Assembly: GCA_022510705.1 (NCBI GenBank)
Contig: JAFLSX010000003.1
Coordinates: forward strand, 1-46,161
Length of the DNA stretch: 46,161 nt
Source: Lachnospiraceae bacterium
GTDB lineage: Bacteria; Bacillota; Clostridia; Lachnospirales; Lachnospiraceae
Reading direction: 5' to 3'
Positions 33,059-43,700 of the stretch are shown in pieces. A program made the position numbers and the translations under genes. The notes below the pieces were generated by a model that saw only the letters and a program-made list of their open reading frames with translations, was not told where the DNA came from and ran no database searches. The number at the start of each line of letters is the position of its first letter. Within the stretch, counting starts at the first letter, position 1.

Positions 33059-34654
33059 ATGTTGAAAAAAATTACCAAACATTATAAAAGATTACGATTT
33101 ACATATATGAAGCTTGCAGGGGGCATACTTTTTATAGCAGCTCTCTTTTTTCCGGCTTACGTTAAGTGGGAGGATCCCGCGGAAAATATATTTACTGTTT
33201 ATTTAAACGGGGAAAGTGTAGGAGTAGTAGGTGACACTGCCCGGGCGGAAGTGCTTTTACAGGAGACCAGACGGGAACTGGTGCAGGATACTGATGAATT
33301 AGTTCTGATAGATGTAGATATGAATCTGGAAGGACAGGCAGTACTCTGGGGCAGAATTGACGACGAAGAGCTGCTTAAGGAGAGAATGCGGCAGATTCTC
33401 CGGAATAATATAAAAGAAACCATGCAGCGCTCCTTTGTGGTGAAGGTCAATAATTACATGGTAAATCTGGGAAGCCGTGAGGAAGTGGAACAGCTTCTTC
33501 AGGCAGCAGTGGACAAGTATGACTCTGAGGGCATATATCAAGTGGAGTTGGTGCATGCAGAAGGCAGGGAATTTAATGTGCTGACGGCCAGGGTGCATGA
33601 TATTCGGGAAGATGAAGAAGCTGAAGCACTGGAGGCAAACGCTCTTCCATCCATGGTGGGCGGTATTGACGGCGTATTTGCAGAAGCGTTTGAAGAAGCG
33701 GAGCCTATCTTTGAGATGGATTTTGAGGACTATGAACAGGGTCTGGTGAGCATGGACTTTGCTGAAGAAGTAGAGATTGTAGAAGCTTATTTGGATGAAA
33801 GCCAGTTGACGCCCTTAGACCAGGCGATGGAAGAGGTTATCAAAGAACAGGAAGTCAACTCTGTTTACGAAGTGGTTTCCGGTGATACTCTCTCCGGAAT
33901 TGCCATCAAGGTGGATATTCCTATGGAACGGCTGGTGGAAATGAATGACAGTTTGGAAACGATCAACTCTACCATCCGTGTGGGTCAGGAACTGATCATT
34001 ACCATACCGGAACCTGAGCTGTCTTTGGATAGGCAGGAACAGTTATATTTAAAAGAGATTTATGATGCGGATATCATTTATAAAGACAATGACAATTGGT
34101 ATACCTATCAGACAAAAACACTGCAGGAGCCTTCTGCAGGCTTTAGAAAAGTAATTGCCGTTGTTTCTTATCGTAACGATAAGGAAGTGGGACGGGAAAT
34201 TATTAAGGAAGAGATAGTCATGGAGGCAGTACCCAAGATAGTGGAACGGGGTACTATCGTGCCGCCTACCTATATCAGACCTGTTTCAGGTGGACGCCAG
34301 ACCTCGGGATTCGGACGTAGGAAAGCGCCGACAGCAGGTGCCAGCACCTACCATAAGGGTGTGGATTGGGCTGTGCCGACCGGTACTGCGGTTGTTGCTT
34401 CCAGCGGCGGTACGGTGGTTAAAGCAGGATGGGGAAGCGGTTATGGCTATGTAGTCTATATCCAGCATGATGACGGACGCCAGACCCGCTATGCGCATTT
34501 GAGCAGAGTGCTGGTATCCTCAGGTCAGAGAGTTTCCCAAGGTGAGAGGATTGGTTTAAGCGGCAGCACGGGTGTTGCCACAGGTCCTCATCTGCATTTT
34601 GAAATGCTTATCAACAATACGCAGGTAAACCCGTTAAACTATCTGGAGAACTAA
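33059..34654 (+). CDS. Cell wall metallopeptidase: LysM, G5 and M23 domains
   Basis: A 531-residue envelope protein. A basic N-terminus and one signal-anchor helix (about 18-34) are followed by a roughly 230-residue acidic domain of unknown fold, similar to PepSY/YkuD-like linkers. LysM spans about 270-316 (VVSGDTLSGIAIKVDIPMER). A G5-like domain spans about 328-400 (VVSYRNDKEVGREIIKEEIV). Peptidase M23 (about 410-528) carries H432-D436 in YHKGVD, H480 in RYAH and H513 in HLHFE. It is expected to cut peptide cross-bridges in peptidoglycan (family knowledge). Divergent from dinB; TAGGAAAATATT lies before the ATG. All M23 zinc ligands are present, so probably active. Confidence 0.93.
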   Translation: MLKKITKHYKRLRFTYMKLAGGILFIAALFFPAYVKWEDPAENIFTVYLNGESVGVVGDTARAEVLLQETRRELVQDTDELVLIDVDMNLEGQAVLWGRIDDEELLKERMRQILRNNIKETMQRSFVVKVNNYMVNLGSREEVEQLLQAAVDKYDSEGIYQVELVHAEGREFNVLTARVHDIREDEEAEALEANALPSMVGGIDGVFAEAFEEAEPIFEMDFEDYEQGLVSMDFAEEVEIVEAYLDESQLTPLDQAMEEVIKEQEVNSVYEVVSGDTLSGIAIKVDIPMERLVEMNDSLETINSTIRVGQELIITIPEPELSLDRQEQLYLKEIYDADIIYKDNDNWYTYQTKTLQEPSAGFRKVIAVVSYRNDKEVGREIIKEEIVMEAVPKIVERGTIVPPTYIRPVSGGRQTSGFGRRKAPTAGASTYHKGVDWAVPTGTAVVASSGGTVVKAGWGSGYGYVVYIQHDDGRQTRYAHLSRVLVSSGQRVSQGERIGLSGSTGVATGPHLHFEMLINNTQVNPLNYLEN

Positions 34655-34678
34655 ATGCAGGCCGAACAGGCATTCGTA

Positions 34679-34707
34679 TTTACAAATCTGCCGCTACGGT
34701 ATATAAT
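34679..34707 (+). promoter_or_regulatory. Predicted promoter of murA
   Basis: TTTACA, exactly 17 bases, TATAAT. It is about 100 bases before murA, leaving a leader of roughly 95 bases. Confidence 0.6.
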
Positions 34708-34812
34708 GGTAAAAATGTTTTATTGAGAAGTGTTTTGAGTGTATTGGCATTTTGAAGGGGTTAAATAAAAAATGCGCATGGATTTAATGGTCCGTGTATA
34801 GAGGGATAGAAA

Positions 34813-36105
34813 ATGGAACAATACGCAATCAAAGGCGGAAATCCATTGGTTGGGGAAGTTGAAATAGGCGGGGCTAAGAATGCATCCCTTCCGATTATTG
34901 CAGCTTCCATCATGACGGATGAAACGGTACAGGTAGATAATATACCCGATGTGAGGGATACCAATGTACTTTTGGATGCAATGCAGGGTATCGGTGTCTT
35001 AATAAACCGTAAGGACAGACACAGCGTTTCCATTAACGCCTCCCAGATTCACGATTTTGTTGTGGACGGGGATAATATTCGTAAGATTCGCGCTTCTTAC
35101 TATTTTATAGGTGCATTGCTTGCTAAGTACAAAAGTGCGGTAGTGGCGCTTCCCGGTGGCTGTGATATTGGCTGCCGCGCTATAGATCAGCATATTAAGG
35201 GTTTTTGTGCATTGGGTGCAGACGTTAAAATTGAATATGGATTAATTAAGGCGCATGCAGAGCGCTTAAGAGGCAGTCATATATATATGGATATGGTTTC
35301 CGTAGGTGCTACCATCAATATCATGATGGCCGCCGCATTGGCGGAAGGCACTACGATCATTGAGAATGCAGCCAAGGAACCCCATGTGGTAGATTTGGCT
35401 AACTTTTTAAACAGTATGGGCGCCAATATCAAAGGTGCGGGTACGGATGTGATCCGGATCAAAGGGGTTCACAATCTTCACGGTACGGAGTATGCGATTA
35501 TTCCCGACCAGATTGAGGCGGGTACTTTTATGTTTGCAGCTGCGATTACCAAGGGTGATATTACGGTAAAAAATGTGATTCCCAAGCACTTGGAATCCAT
35601 TACCGCCAAGCTTTTGGAAATCGGTTGCGAAATAGAGGAATCAGACGATGCAGTGCGTGTAGTCGCTGCAAAGCCACTTCGGCACACGCAGGTGAAGACC
35701 CTGCCTTATCCGGGCTTTCCAACCGATATGCAGCCTCAGATTACGGTGGCTTTAGCTCTGTCTACCGGCACCAGTATTGTGACGGAAAGTATTTTTGAAA
35801 ACCGTTTCAAATATGTGGATGAGCTGATCCGCATGGGTGCCAGCATTAAAGTGGAAGGTAATACAGCCATTGTAAACGGCGGTGCGCAGTATACGGGTGC
35901 CAGTATCAATGCACCGGATCTTCGGGCAGGTGCAGCACTGGTTCTGGCGGCATTGGCAGCCGAGGGCTATTCTATCATTGAGGATATCCACTATATCCAG
36001 CGTGGCTATGAGGATTTTCACTTAAAACTTCAGATGCTGGGAGCACAGATTGAAAAGGTGGATTCTCAAAGGGAATTACAAAAATTCAAGTTAAAAATTG
36101 GATAA
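34813..36105 (+). CDS. murA: UDP-N-acetylglucosamine 1-carboxyvinyltransferase
   Basis: A 430-residue enzyme of the EPSP-synthase fold. GGNPLVGEVEIGGAKNASLP is at the N-terminus, and the catalytic Cys117 is in LPGGCDIGCRAIDQH. PFPTDMQPQ-like PGFPTDMQPQITVAL and AGTFMFAAAIT are further family blocks. It adds enolpyruvate from PEP to UDP-GlcNAc, the first committed step of peptidoglycan synthesis. Fosfomycin acts on this cysteine. The residue after Arg in GCRAID is Ala, where most MurA have Pro (GARPID). It is adjacent to a peptidoglycan peptidase gene and precedes SAM synthetase, but has its own promoter. GAGGGATAGAAA precedes the ATG. Confidence 0.95.
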   Translation: MEQYAIKGGNPLVGEVEIGGAKNASLPIIAASIMTDETVQVDNIPDVRDTNVLLDAMQGIGVLINRKDRHSVSINASQIHDFVVDGDNIRKIRASYYFIGALLAKYKSAVVALPGGCDIGCRAIDQHIKGFCALGADVKIEYGLIKAHAERLRGSHIYMDMVSVGATINIMMAAALAEGTTIIENAAKEPHVVDLANFLNSMGANIKGAGTDVIRIKGVHNLHGTEYAIIPDQIEAGTFMFAAAITKGDITVKNVIPKHLESITAKLLEIGCEIEESDDAVRVVAAKPLRHTQVKTLPYPGFPTDMQPQITVALALSTGTSIVTESIFENRFKYVDELIRMGASIKVEGNTAIVNGGAQYTGASINAPDLRAGAALVLAALAAEGYSIIEDIHYIQRGYEDFHLKLQMLGAQIEKVDSQRELQKFKLKIG

Positions 36106-36134
36106 TAGTATGCAATAATTGCATTGTAATATTT

Positions 36135-36250
36135 CTCTTATTCAGAGTGGTGGAGGTACATAGGACCTATGAAGCCACGGCAACCCCGCAGATTGCGGAA
36201 GGTGCCTCCCTGAGCGAGAATCCTGCATTTGGCAGGTCGAACAATAAGAG
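36135..36250 (+). promoter_or_regulatory. SAM-I (S-box) riboswitch
   Basis: CTCTTAT/ATAAGAG closes the P1 helix. Inside are AGAGTGGTGGAGGTACATAG, CCTATGAAGCC and ACGGCAACC, then a stem and GAAGGTGCC, CCTGAGCGAGAAT: the conserved S-box core. It is placed just before metK, so high SAM should end transcription at the adjacent hairpin. Confidence 0.95.
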
Positions 36251-36272
36251 GATTTGAACATTATGGTATCAG

Positions 36273-36301
36273 GTCCGCTTATTATATAAGCGGACTTTTT
36301 T
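36273..36301 (+). terminator. Riboswitch terminator before metK
   Basis: GTCCGCTTA pairs with TAAGCGGAC, five-base loop, TTTTTT. It ends 21 bases before the start codon and is the off-state of the SAM-I riboswitch. Confidence 0.92.
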
Positions 36302-36321
36302 ATACGGAAGGAGAGAAAACC

Positions 36322-37524
36322 ATGGAAAAAGAAAAACTATTATTTACGTCAGAGTCTGTTACGGAAGGGCATCCCGACAAAATGTGCGACGCAGTATCTG
36401 ACGCCATACTGGATGCTTTGATGGAGCAGGATCCCATGAGCCGCGTGGCATGTGAAACCGCAAGCTGCACAGGTTTTGTATTGGTCACGGGCGAAATAAC
36501 TACTAAGGCTCATATCGATTTTCAGAAGATCGTGAGGGATACGGTGAAAGAAATAGGCTATGACAGTTCGGAAGTAGGATTTGACGGCAATACCTGTGCT
36601 GTTATGGTGGCCATTGACGAGCAGTCTGCCGATATTGCCATGGGTGTGGATAAGGCACTGGAAGCAAAGCAGAGCGTTGAAGCAGCTATGTCCGAGGAGG
36701 AGCTGGAGGCCATCGGTGCCGGCGACCAGGGAATGATGTTCGGCTATGCCACCAATGAGACCGAGGAATATATGCCCTATCCAATTGCTCTGGCACATAA
36801 GCTGGTAAAGCAGCTTACCAAGGTGCGTAAGGACGGAACCCTTTCTTATCTTCGTCCGGACGGCAAGAGTCAGGTCTCCGTACAGTATGATGAAGACGGA
36901 AAGCCCATTCGCCTGGAGGCGGTAGTACTTTCCACGCAGCACGATTCGGATGTGACACAGGAACAGATTCATGCGGATATTAAAAAGTATGTGTTTGAGC
37001 CGGTGCTTCCAACGGAGCTTTTGGATGCGGATACCAAGTATTTTATCAATCCTACCGGCCGTTTTGTGATCGGTGGTCCCCATGGAGACGCGGGACTGAC
37101 GGGCCGTAAGATCATTGTGGATACATATGGCGGATATGCACGCCACGGCGGCGGTGCATTCTCCGGAAAAGACTGTACCAAGGTGGACCGTTCCGCGGCT
37201 TATGCGGCTCGTTATGTAGCAAAAAATATTGTGGCGGCAGGACTGGCAGAGAGATGTGAAATTCAGCTCTCCTATGCAATCGGTGTGGCACAGCCTACTT
37301 CCGTACGTGTGGATACTTTCGGTACGGGTAAGCTTTCCGAACTGGAGCTGGTGGCTATTATCCGGGAGAACTTTGATCTGCGCCCGGCAGGCATTATTAA
37401 AATGCTTGACTTGCGCCGTCCTATTTATAAACAGACGGCAGCTTACGGTCATTTTGGACGAAACGATCTGGATCTGCCTTGGGAGAAATTGGACAAGGTG
37501 GAACTTTTAAAAAAATATCTGTAG
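36322..37524 (+). CDS. metK: S-adenosylmethionine synthetase
   Basis: A 400-residue enzyme. [20 protein letters not shown] at the start, [13 protein letters not shown] in the middle and [20 protein letters not shown] further on are defining MetK blocks. It makes SAM from methionine and ATP, with K+ and Mg2+. The ATG follows AAGGAGAGAAAACC; an upstream in-frame start runs into the riboswitch and is rejected. Single gene, controlled by SAM through the riboswitch (closed feedback loop). Confidence 0.98.
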   Translation: MEKEKLLFTSESVTEGHPDKMCDAVSDAILDALMEQDPMSRVACETASCTGFVLVTGEITTKAHIDFQKIVRDTVKEIGYDSSEVGFDGNTCAVMVAIDEQSADIAMGVDKALEAKQSVEAAMSEEELEAIGAGDQGMMFGYATNETEEYMPYPIALAHKLVKQLTKVRKDGTLSYLRPDGKSQVSVQYDEDGKPIRLEAVVLSTQHDSDVTQEQIHADIKKYVFEPVLPTELLDADTKYFINPTGRFVIGGPHGDAGLTGRKIIVDTYGGYARHGGGAFSGKDCTKVDRSAAYAARYVAKNIVAAGLAERCEIQLSYAIGVAQPTSVRVDTFGTGKLSELELVAIIRENFDLRPAGIIKMLDLRRPIYKQTAAYGHFGRNDLDLPWEKLDKVELLKKYL

Positions 37525-37545
37525 ACTAAGATTTTAATATGATAC

Positions 37546-37596
37546 AAAAAGCGGGTATCCCCAAAGGTATGAAATGCCTTACAGGATACCCGCTTT
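37546..37596. terminator. Bidirectional terminator between metK and degV
   Basis: GCGGGTATCC pairs with GGATACCCGC, with an inner AAGGTAT/ATGCCTT stem. An A run on one side and a T run on the other let it act in both directions; its right edge abuts the degV-family stop. Confidence 0.88.
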
Positions 37597-37597
37597 A

Positions 37598-38458
37598 TTA
37601 TGCTTTGTAAAAATAGATGCCCAGAGTGCCGGGGCCGCAGTGACTGGCAATGACTCCGCTCGAATGAGTTACATATATTCGGCGGAAATGGTGCAGATCT
37701 GCCAGATAAGCCCATACATCGTCTATAATTTCCTGGGAACAACCGGAATGGGTAATGAATATGCAGGTCTCATCCGCTGACAGGAGTTGGGACTTTAAAT
37801 CTTCCACATATCTAAAAATAGCAAACTTCGGGCTGCCCCGATATTTTCTGCCTATATCCAGAACACCGTCTGTAACCTCAATCTTGGGTTTGACCTTCAG
37901 GGTATTGGCCAACAGGGCAGTAACGGAACTGCATCGGCCGCCTCTTGCCAGATAGGTCATAGTATCCACCAGAAAGCTGGCATTTACCTTATCCCTGCGG
38001 TTGTTGACAAGTTCTACGATCTCATCCGCATTTTTCCCCACCGCTGCCAGAGAAGCAGCGTAAAGTATCTGCAGACTGATGCCGGTGGAAAGGCTCCGGG
38101 AATCTATGACGCGGATAGCTCCATAACGGGAATCCCCTGTGGTTTCGGACAAGGTACGAATGACATCGCAGGTAGCACTCAGTTGAGAGGAGATGCCAAA
38201 GAAAATAATGTCCCTCTCTGCTTCCACAAAGGGCCGCAGGATCTCTACTGCTTTTTCAACGGTAACAGCTGCCGTTTTCGGCGTGGTCTTATTGGCGTCG
38301 GACCATTTATAAATATCTTCCGGGGTGATATCCTGACCGTCATAGTAGCATTGCTCTCCCATGATAATGCACAAAGGGAGAATGGAGATATCAAACTGTT
38401 TTAATAAATCGGAGGACAGATTACAGGCGGAATCTGCTACGAACTTGATTTTTCCCAT
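37598..38458 (-). CDS. DegV family fatty-acid-binding protein
   Basis: A 286-residue protein. KFVADSACNLSSDLLKQFDI and QLSATCDVIRTLSE with a conserved Ser/Thr loop are followed by VIDSRSLSTGISLQI and FLVDTMTYLARGGR. The C-terminal half has YVTHSSGVIASHCGPGTLGI, the glycine-rich end. DegV proteins bind a fatty acid between two Rossmann-like halves and relate to FakB, which supplies fatty acid for phosphorylation by FakA. No FakA gene is nearby. Start chosen at MGKIKF after AAAGGAGAGCCT rather than ten codons earlier. Confidence 0.93.
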   Translation of the reverse strand: MGKIKFVADSACNLSSDLLKQFDISILPLCIIMGEQCYYDGQDITPEDIYKWSDANKTTPKTAAVTVEKAVEILRPFVEAERDIIFFGISSQLSATCDVIRTLSETTGDSRYGAIRVIDSRSLSTGISLQILYAASLAAVGKNADEIVELVNNRRDKVNASFLVDTMTYLARGGRCSSVTALLANTLKVKPKIEVTDGVLDIGRKYRGSPKFAIFRYVEDLKSQLLSADETCIFITHSGCSQEIIDDVWAYLADLHHFRRIYVTHSSGVIASHCGPGTLGIYFYKA

Positions 38459-38518
38459 AGGCTCTCCTTTCCGGGTCTCTCTTAACATCCCTTTTTTACA
38501 TCATTTCTCTTTAATTCT

Positions 38519-38547
38519 AGTGTAACAGATAATAAAAAAATCGGCAA
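38519..38547 (-). promoter_or_regulatory. Promoter of the degV-family gene
   Basis: Minus-strand TTGCCG, 17-base spacer, TACACT, about 60 bases before the start codon. Confidence 0.5.
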
Positions 38548-38632
38548 GACGAAAAAAGAGTGTACGAAACCTTCTTTGACCGCTATAATGAAAGCAAACG
38601 GGGCGAGTCCCTTTTGGAAAGGAAGGAAAAGT

Positions 38633-40699
38633 ATGGTCAGAGAAGAAAACGGTAGGCTGATAATACAGGAAGGCGTATCCAGAGTAGTCATAGAATGCTG
38701 GGGAGAGGATTCTCTGCGGATACGGATGACGGCGGAGCCGGAAATGGATAAAAATGACTGGGCGCTCTGTGAACCGGTGAAGGTATGTACGCCGGTGATT
38801 TCTTTTGAGGAGGTGGACACTACAGATCCCTGGTATAGAGGGGAGAATTGGGCAAAGTATCATCAAAAGGGCGTAGTGGCAAGCCTAAAGAACGGAAAGA
38901 TCACAGCCAGAGTGAATCCGGAAGGCTGGATCAGCTTTCTGAACCAGAAAGGGGAAATCCTGACTGAGGAGTACTGGCGTAACAGAGACCGTATCAACCG
39001 TTACAGCGTTCCTCTGCGGGTGGTGGCAAGAGAGTTGAAGCCCATTCCTGGGAGTGACGACTATGAGCTGACAGCCAGGTTTGAAGCTTATGACGATGAA
39101 AAAATATTTGGGATGGGACAGTATCAGGAAAAGCATCTGAACAAGAAGGGGGCGCTATTGGAACTGGCACACAGAAATTCTCAGGCCAGTGTACCTTTCT
39201 ATGTATCCAGCAGGGGGTATGGCTTTTTCTGGAACAATCCGGCCATCGGTACGGCAAATTTTGGTATGAATAAAACCGAGTGGTATGCGAAAAGGACGAA
39301 GAAACTGGATTATTTTATAACCGCGGGAGATACGCCGGCGGATATTGAAAAAAACTACAGTGCGGCCGTGGGCAGAACCCCCATGATGCCGGAGTACGGT
39401 ATGGGATACTGGCAGTGTAAATTAAGATACCGCACGCAGGAAGAACTTTTATCCGTGGCCAGGGAACACAAGAGAAGGGGGCTTCCCATGGACGCCATTG
39501 TAGTGGATTTCTTTCACTGGACAATGCAGGGAGACTTTAAGTTTGAACCCAGGGACTGGCCCGATCCGGAGGGCATGATAAGGGAGCTTAAGGAACTGGG
39601 AATTGAAACCGTGGTATCGGTATGGCCCACCATAGATGAAAGAAGTGAGAACTTTGGCGAAATGAGCAGCAAGGGCTATCTGGTACGGGCCGATAGAGGT
39701 AATGCCAACCATATGACCTGGATGGGGAATACGATATTCTATGATGCTACCCATCCCGGTGCTCAGGCCTTTGTATGGGAGAAATGTAAACAAAATTATT
39801 ATGATAAAGGTATAAGGATTTTTTGGCTGGATGAAGCAGAACCGGAGTACGGTCCCTATGATTTTGACAACTACCGTTACTATGCGGGACCTGCCCTGCA
39901 GTGCAGCAATATTTATCCTCTCATGTATGCAAAGGGATTTCATGACGGATTGAAAGCCTGCGGGGAAAAGGAAATTATGTCCCTGGTACGCTGCGCTTGG
40001 GCGGGCAGTCAGAAATATGGTGTATTGACTTGGTCCGGAGATATACATTCTTCTTTCCGCACCATGAGGGAGCAGCTTCAGGCGGGGTTGAATATGGGGA
40101 TGGCCGGTATTCCCTGGTGGACCTCCGATATAGGCGGATTTGTGGGTGGAGATATTTCCGATCCGTATTTTAAAGAACTTTTGGTAAGATGGTTTGCGTG
40201 GGGAGCCTTTTGTCCGGTATTTCGGATGCATGGGGAGCGTTCTCCCTGGTATGAGAGAGAGCAGGAGTTTATCAACAATGTACGCCAGCTGACTTCCGGT
40301 CAGGACAATGAAGTATGGAGTTTTGGAGAGGAGAACTATGAAATCCTAAAACAGTATCTCTTTATCAGAGAGAAACTGCGGCCCTACATCAGGGAGTGTA
40401 TGCGTCAGGCCAGTCAGACGGGGGCCCCTATCATGCGGCCTATGTTTTTTGATTTTCCCGGGGATGCGGTCTGCTGGGAAATCGAGGATCAGTATATGTT
40501 TGGAGCAGATATTCTGGTGGCTCCGGTTATGGAAATGGGACAAAGAGAAAGGAGTCTCTATCTGCCTGCCGGACTTTCCTGGGTGGAAGCCCGTACCGGC
40601 AGAGTGTACGCAGGTGGTCAGCGTATCACCGTAGAAGCTCCGTTGGATGTTATTCCCATATTTGTCAGGGAAGGAAGGGATATTGCAATATATAACTAA
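38633..40699 (+). CDS. Glycoside hydrolase family 31, probable intracellular alpha-glycosidase
   Basis: A 688-residue protein with an N-terminal beta-sandwich (about 1-230) and a TIM-barrel catalytic part. Key blocks: FGMGQYQEKHLNKKG, DAIVVDFFHW, IRIFWLDEAEPE with predicted nucleophile D400, LTWSGDI with predicted acid/base D470, and PVFRMHGERSPW. This set is typical of GH31 alpha-xylosidases/alpha-glucosidases. No signal peptide, so it is cytosolic. I chose ATG 38633, preceded by AAGGAAGGAAAAGT; an earlier start has none. Divergent from degV and convergent with the PMT gene; no transporter is adjacent. Confidence 0.93.
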   Translation: MVREENGRLIIQEGVSRVVIECWGEDSLRIRMTAEPEMDKNDWALCEPVKVCTPVISFEEVDTTDPWYRGENWAKYHQKGVVASLKNGKITARVNPEGWISFLNQKGEILTEEYWRNRDRINRYSVPLRVVARELKPIPGSDDYELTARFEAYDDEKIFGMGQYQEKHLNKKGALLELAHRNSQASVPFYVSSRGYGFFWNNPAIGTANFGMNKTEWYAKRTKKLDYFITAGDTPADIEKNYSAAVGRTPMMPEYGMGYWQCKLRYRTQEELLSVAREHKRRGLPMDAIVVDFFHWTMQGDFKFEPRDWPDPEGMIRELKELGIETVVSVWPTIDERSENFGEMSSKGYLVRADRGNANHMTWMGNTIFYDATHPGAQAFVWEKCKQNYYDKGIRIFWLDEAEPEYGPYDFDNYRYYAGPALQCSNIYPLMYAKGFHDGLKACGEKEIMSLVRCAWAGSQKYGVLTWSGDIHSSFRTMREQLQAGLNMGMAGIPWWTSDIGGFVGGDISDPYFKELLVRWFAWGAFCPVFRMHGERSPWYEREQEFINNVRQLTSGQDNEVWSFGEENYEILKQYLFIREKLRPYIRECMRQASQTGAPIMRPMFFDFPGDAVCWEIEDQYMFGADILVAPVMEMGQRERSLYLPAGLSWVEARTGRVYAGGQRITVEAPLDVIPIFVREGRDIAIYN

Positions 40700-40703
40700 G
40701 TAT

Positions 40704-40729
40704 TTGAGCCGGCAATACTGCCGGCTCAA
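40704..40729. terminator. Hairpin between convergent GH31 and PMT genes
   Basis: TTGAGCCGGCA, ATAC loop, TGCCGGCTCAA: an 11-bp perfect stem without a clear T run on either side. It lies between two stop codons. Confidence 0.5.
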
Positions 40730-40745
40730 GCACTATATCGTGATC

Positions 40746-43700
40746 TCATTTGAGTACCAGTACCCAGCTGTCCATCCAACGCAGGAACTGGCTTACATAG
40801 TTCAGACTGACGGTCTGACCTGAGAGAACCGGATAGAACAGAAGGAATAATCCTACGGTGCCCACGGCATACAGTCCCAAGGCATAGTAGTAACTCTTTT
40901 GTGACATCCGGTTTTTTAATTTATAAGCCGAATACATGATCATCAGTACAACGAAGGGTACGCTGGGGAAGTAGTGGTAAATAAAAGTCAGTCTGGATAC
41001 CAAGCACCAGGGTAGATATTGTGCAAGGTAGCTGACACACAGCCAGGAGGCCGTTCTGTCCTTGTTTTTCAGGGCCAAATAAACCATATAGCAGAAGGCC
41101 GGAATGCCCACCCACCAGACTAGTGGGTTACCAAAGGCGCTGATGCCCTGGCGCAGATCCGTATCTATGACACCCGAATAATAGAAAATCGGCTTTATCA
41201 TTGTGGGCCACTGATCCCAGGATGAGCCATAGTAATGTTCTGCATCCAGTCCGGAATGGTAATGAAACATATGCAGCTGATTGCCCCACATTCTGGTAAA
41301 CAGTCCCTGGTTCCCGCTTTTAACGGGTAGGTAGGACAATAGGTAGATCATAAAAGGTATCAGTACAAAAAATACGATACAGAAAAGTATTGTTTTCTTT
41401 GTATAGGAGGCAAAGCGGGAAATAACCTGACTATGGGGAATTCCGTTACTGAAAGCATTGGGTGAAGCCTTAGCATAGCGGTATTCCCGATAGCGGCGGT
41501 ACAGGGTATAGAAAAACAGCACTGCAAGACCGGCGCCCGCATATACTCCGGTCCATTTGCTGGCAATGCCCAATCCCATGCTGATACCGCAGGCTCCTAA
41601 GGGCAACAGGGTCTTAGATAACGGTGAGTCATAAAAGCTCATCCGGCAGTATTTATACATAAAGTAGTACATCAGCAGGATGAAGAAGGTTACGTAGACG
41701 TCAATAGTGGCAATCCTCGTCTGGGCAAAGTGCATGAAGTCAAAGGCAAAGAGCAGACAGGCAAAGCCGCCTAATATCCGGCTGCGTGTCAGATCACGTC
41801 CGATCAGATAGAGGACGGGCAGCATTAAGATACCGATCAAGGTACCCATAATACGCCAACCAAAGGGCGTCATGCCAAAGAGCATAATGCCAATGGACAT
41901 AATAAGCTTTCCCAGAGGAGGGTGAGTATTCTCGTAAGGGGTCAGCCCGTGTATATATTCATACGCCGTTCTGGCATGGTAAATCTCGTCAAAATAAGTA
42001 CCGTTCCTGAAACTGAGGTCGGAGGAGAACATATCCGCTTCGTCAAAGAGAGCCGTGTAATCCGGTGCATTGACAGGCATAAACACTTCACCGTCATAGC
42101 CGGTAAAAACCAGCTCCATCACAGAAGCAATATCACTCTTGCAAGTCAGGCGGAGATAGCGGGAGTTTGCCGGCAAGTCGACATACGACCATCTAAACAC
42201 ATCGGACATGGTAAGATCTTCGTTGATGGTAACCCAGTTTCCCTCTGCGGCAGTTTTGTATTCCAGAGTAAATTCTCTTTTATGATAGCTGCCCAGATAC
42301 CAGTACAGTCTGTCGGGCAGTTCATTTTCTTTCATTTCCAGTACAATGGAGTCCCCTTCGCTCATGAGGTATTCCGATTGAGGTGCGCGAAGACTGCCCA
42401 AATCCCGCAGGGCAAAAAAGCTGTACCCCAGTGTAATGATAAGAATGATCAGAATATCCATACGGGTAAAGGCCATCTTTTTGACTGAAGGTTCGGGCGC
42501 ATAGGAAATACCTGATTTAGAAGCCTGGTCAGGATCCTTCTGCCAAAGGGGATAGAAATCGAACTCCGGCATGGGAAATCTGGCGGAGGGTTTTAACAGC
42601 AAGCGGTAAAACAGGCGATAGAAGAAGCTGCCCGTAAGTAAAAATGCTGCGGAAAAGAACAGAATCACAAAGGATCTCCGGCTGTAGTTCTGATAGTCAT
42701 AAATAAAGAGAGAGTACCCCAAGTTATACATATGTAATATGGAGAATGCGATGTAACAAACATACAGCTCCCGGAAAGACTGCTCAAGGTAAGCGAATAA
42801 AAAGAGCAGTATTGCGGGGTAGAGATAGCGATCATGTATACCCGTGGAAAATAAAAACATGGAGACAGTCAAAAATGCACCCATCAGGTAATAGCGTCCC
42901 TTGATGCCGGGCAGTTTGAAGAACAGAAAAACCGTTACTGCAGCAATCAGAAAAGAAATCACGATACCCATCTGCCCAATGGAAAAAAGAAGGGGAACGG
43001 TATTTTGGGAAATCCAGTTCTGCCCAAGCAGTCCCCATAGATTAAAGGCATTTACTGCGGCATAACCCGAGGAAAACAGCTGGTTGACATAGCGGGTAAA
43101 CACCTGGTTTAAATCCAGAGGAATGCTGGCTAAAAGCACACAGGATACGGTGCAGAGCGCCACACTCAGGTGGTAGCCTAATTTTCGAGGGGTAAAATCA
43201 TGCAATATTACCTGATCGATCAAACCGATCAGCAGAAGGGGCAAAAACCAGATCATCAACGGGGAGAAGAGAAATCCCACACCGAATGCGACAGTTGCAT
43301 GCGTCAGTTTTTTCTGAGTCAAAAAAATGCACATGGCGGCTACTGCCAGGGTATAGATGGAATCCATTTGTCCCCATATGGAGGAATTCATCAAAATAAC
43401 AGGATTAAACAAATATATGGCTGAAAACAGCAGGGCACGTTTCTCGCCGACTGCTTTCAGGCAGACTTTGTAAATCAGGTACCCGGCCACAATATCGCAC
43501 AGAATTGCGGGCAGTTTAAGCAAAAGTAAAAAACCGCCGGAAAGGTACGGAATGCCGGTCACGGTGTAAATACAGCCCAGAATCCAAAATATGTATGTAA
43601 CGCCGGGCGTAAAGGATTCGGCTACTCTGGAAGCGTAAAATTCGGATAGCTTGTTGTCAAAGGCCAGATAGGTCATGTCGGCAAAGTAGAGCGTATCCTC

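Noticed and set aside
36229..36321. Longer metK start
   Set aside because: The extra codons lie in the SAM riboswitch and its terminator.
36349..37452. Long minus-strand frame opposite metK
   Set aside because: It is a shadow frame of a highly conserved gene, lacking a ribosome binding site and family features.
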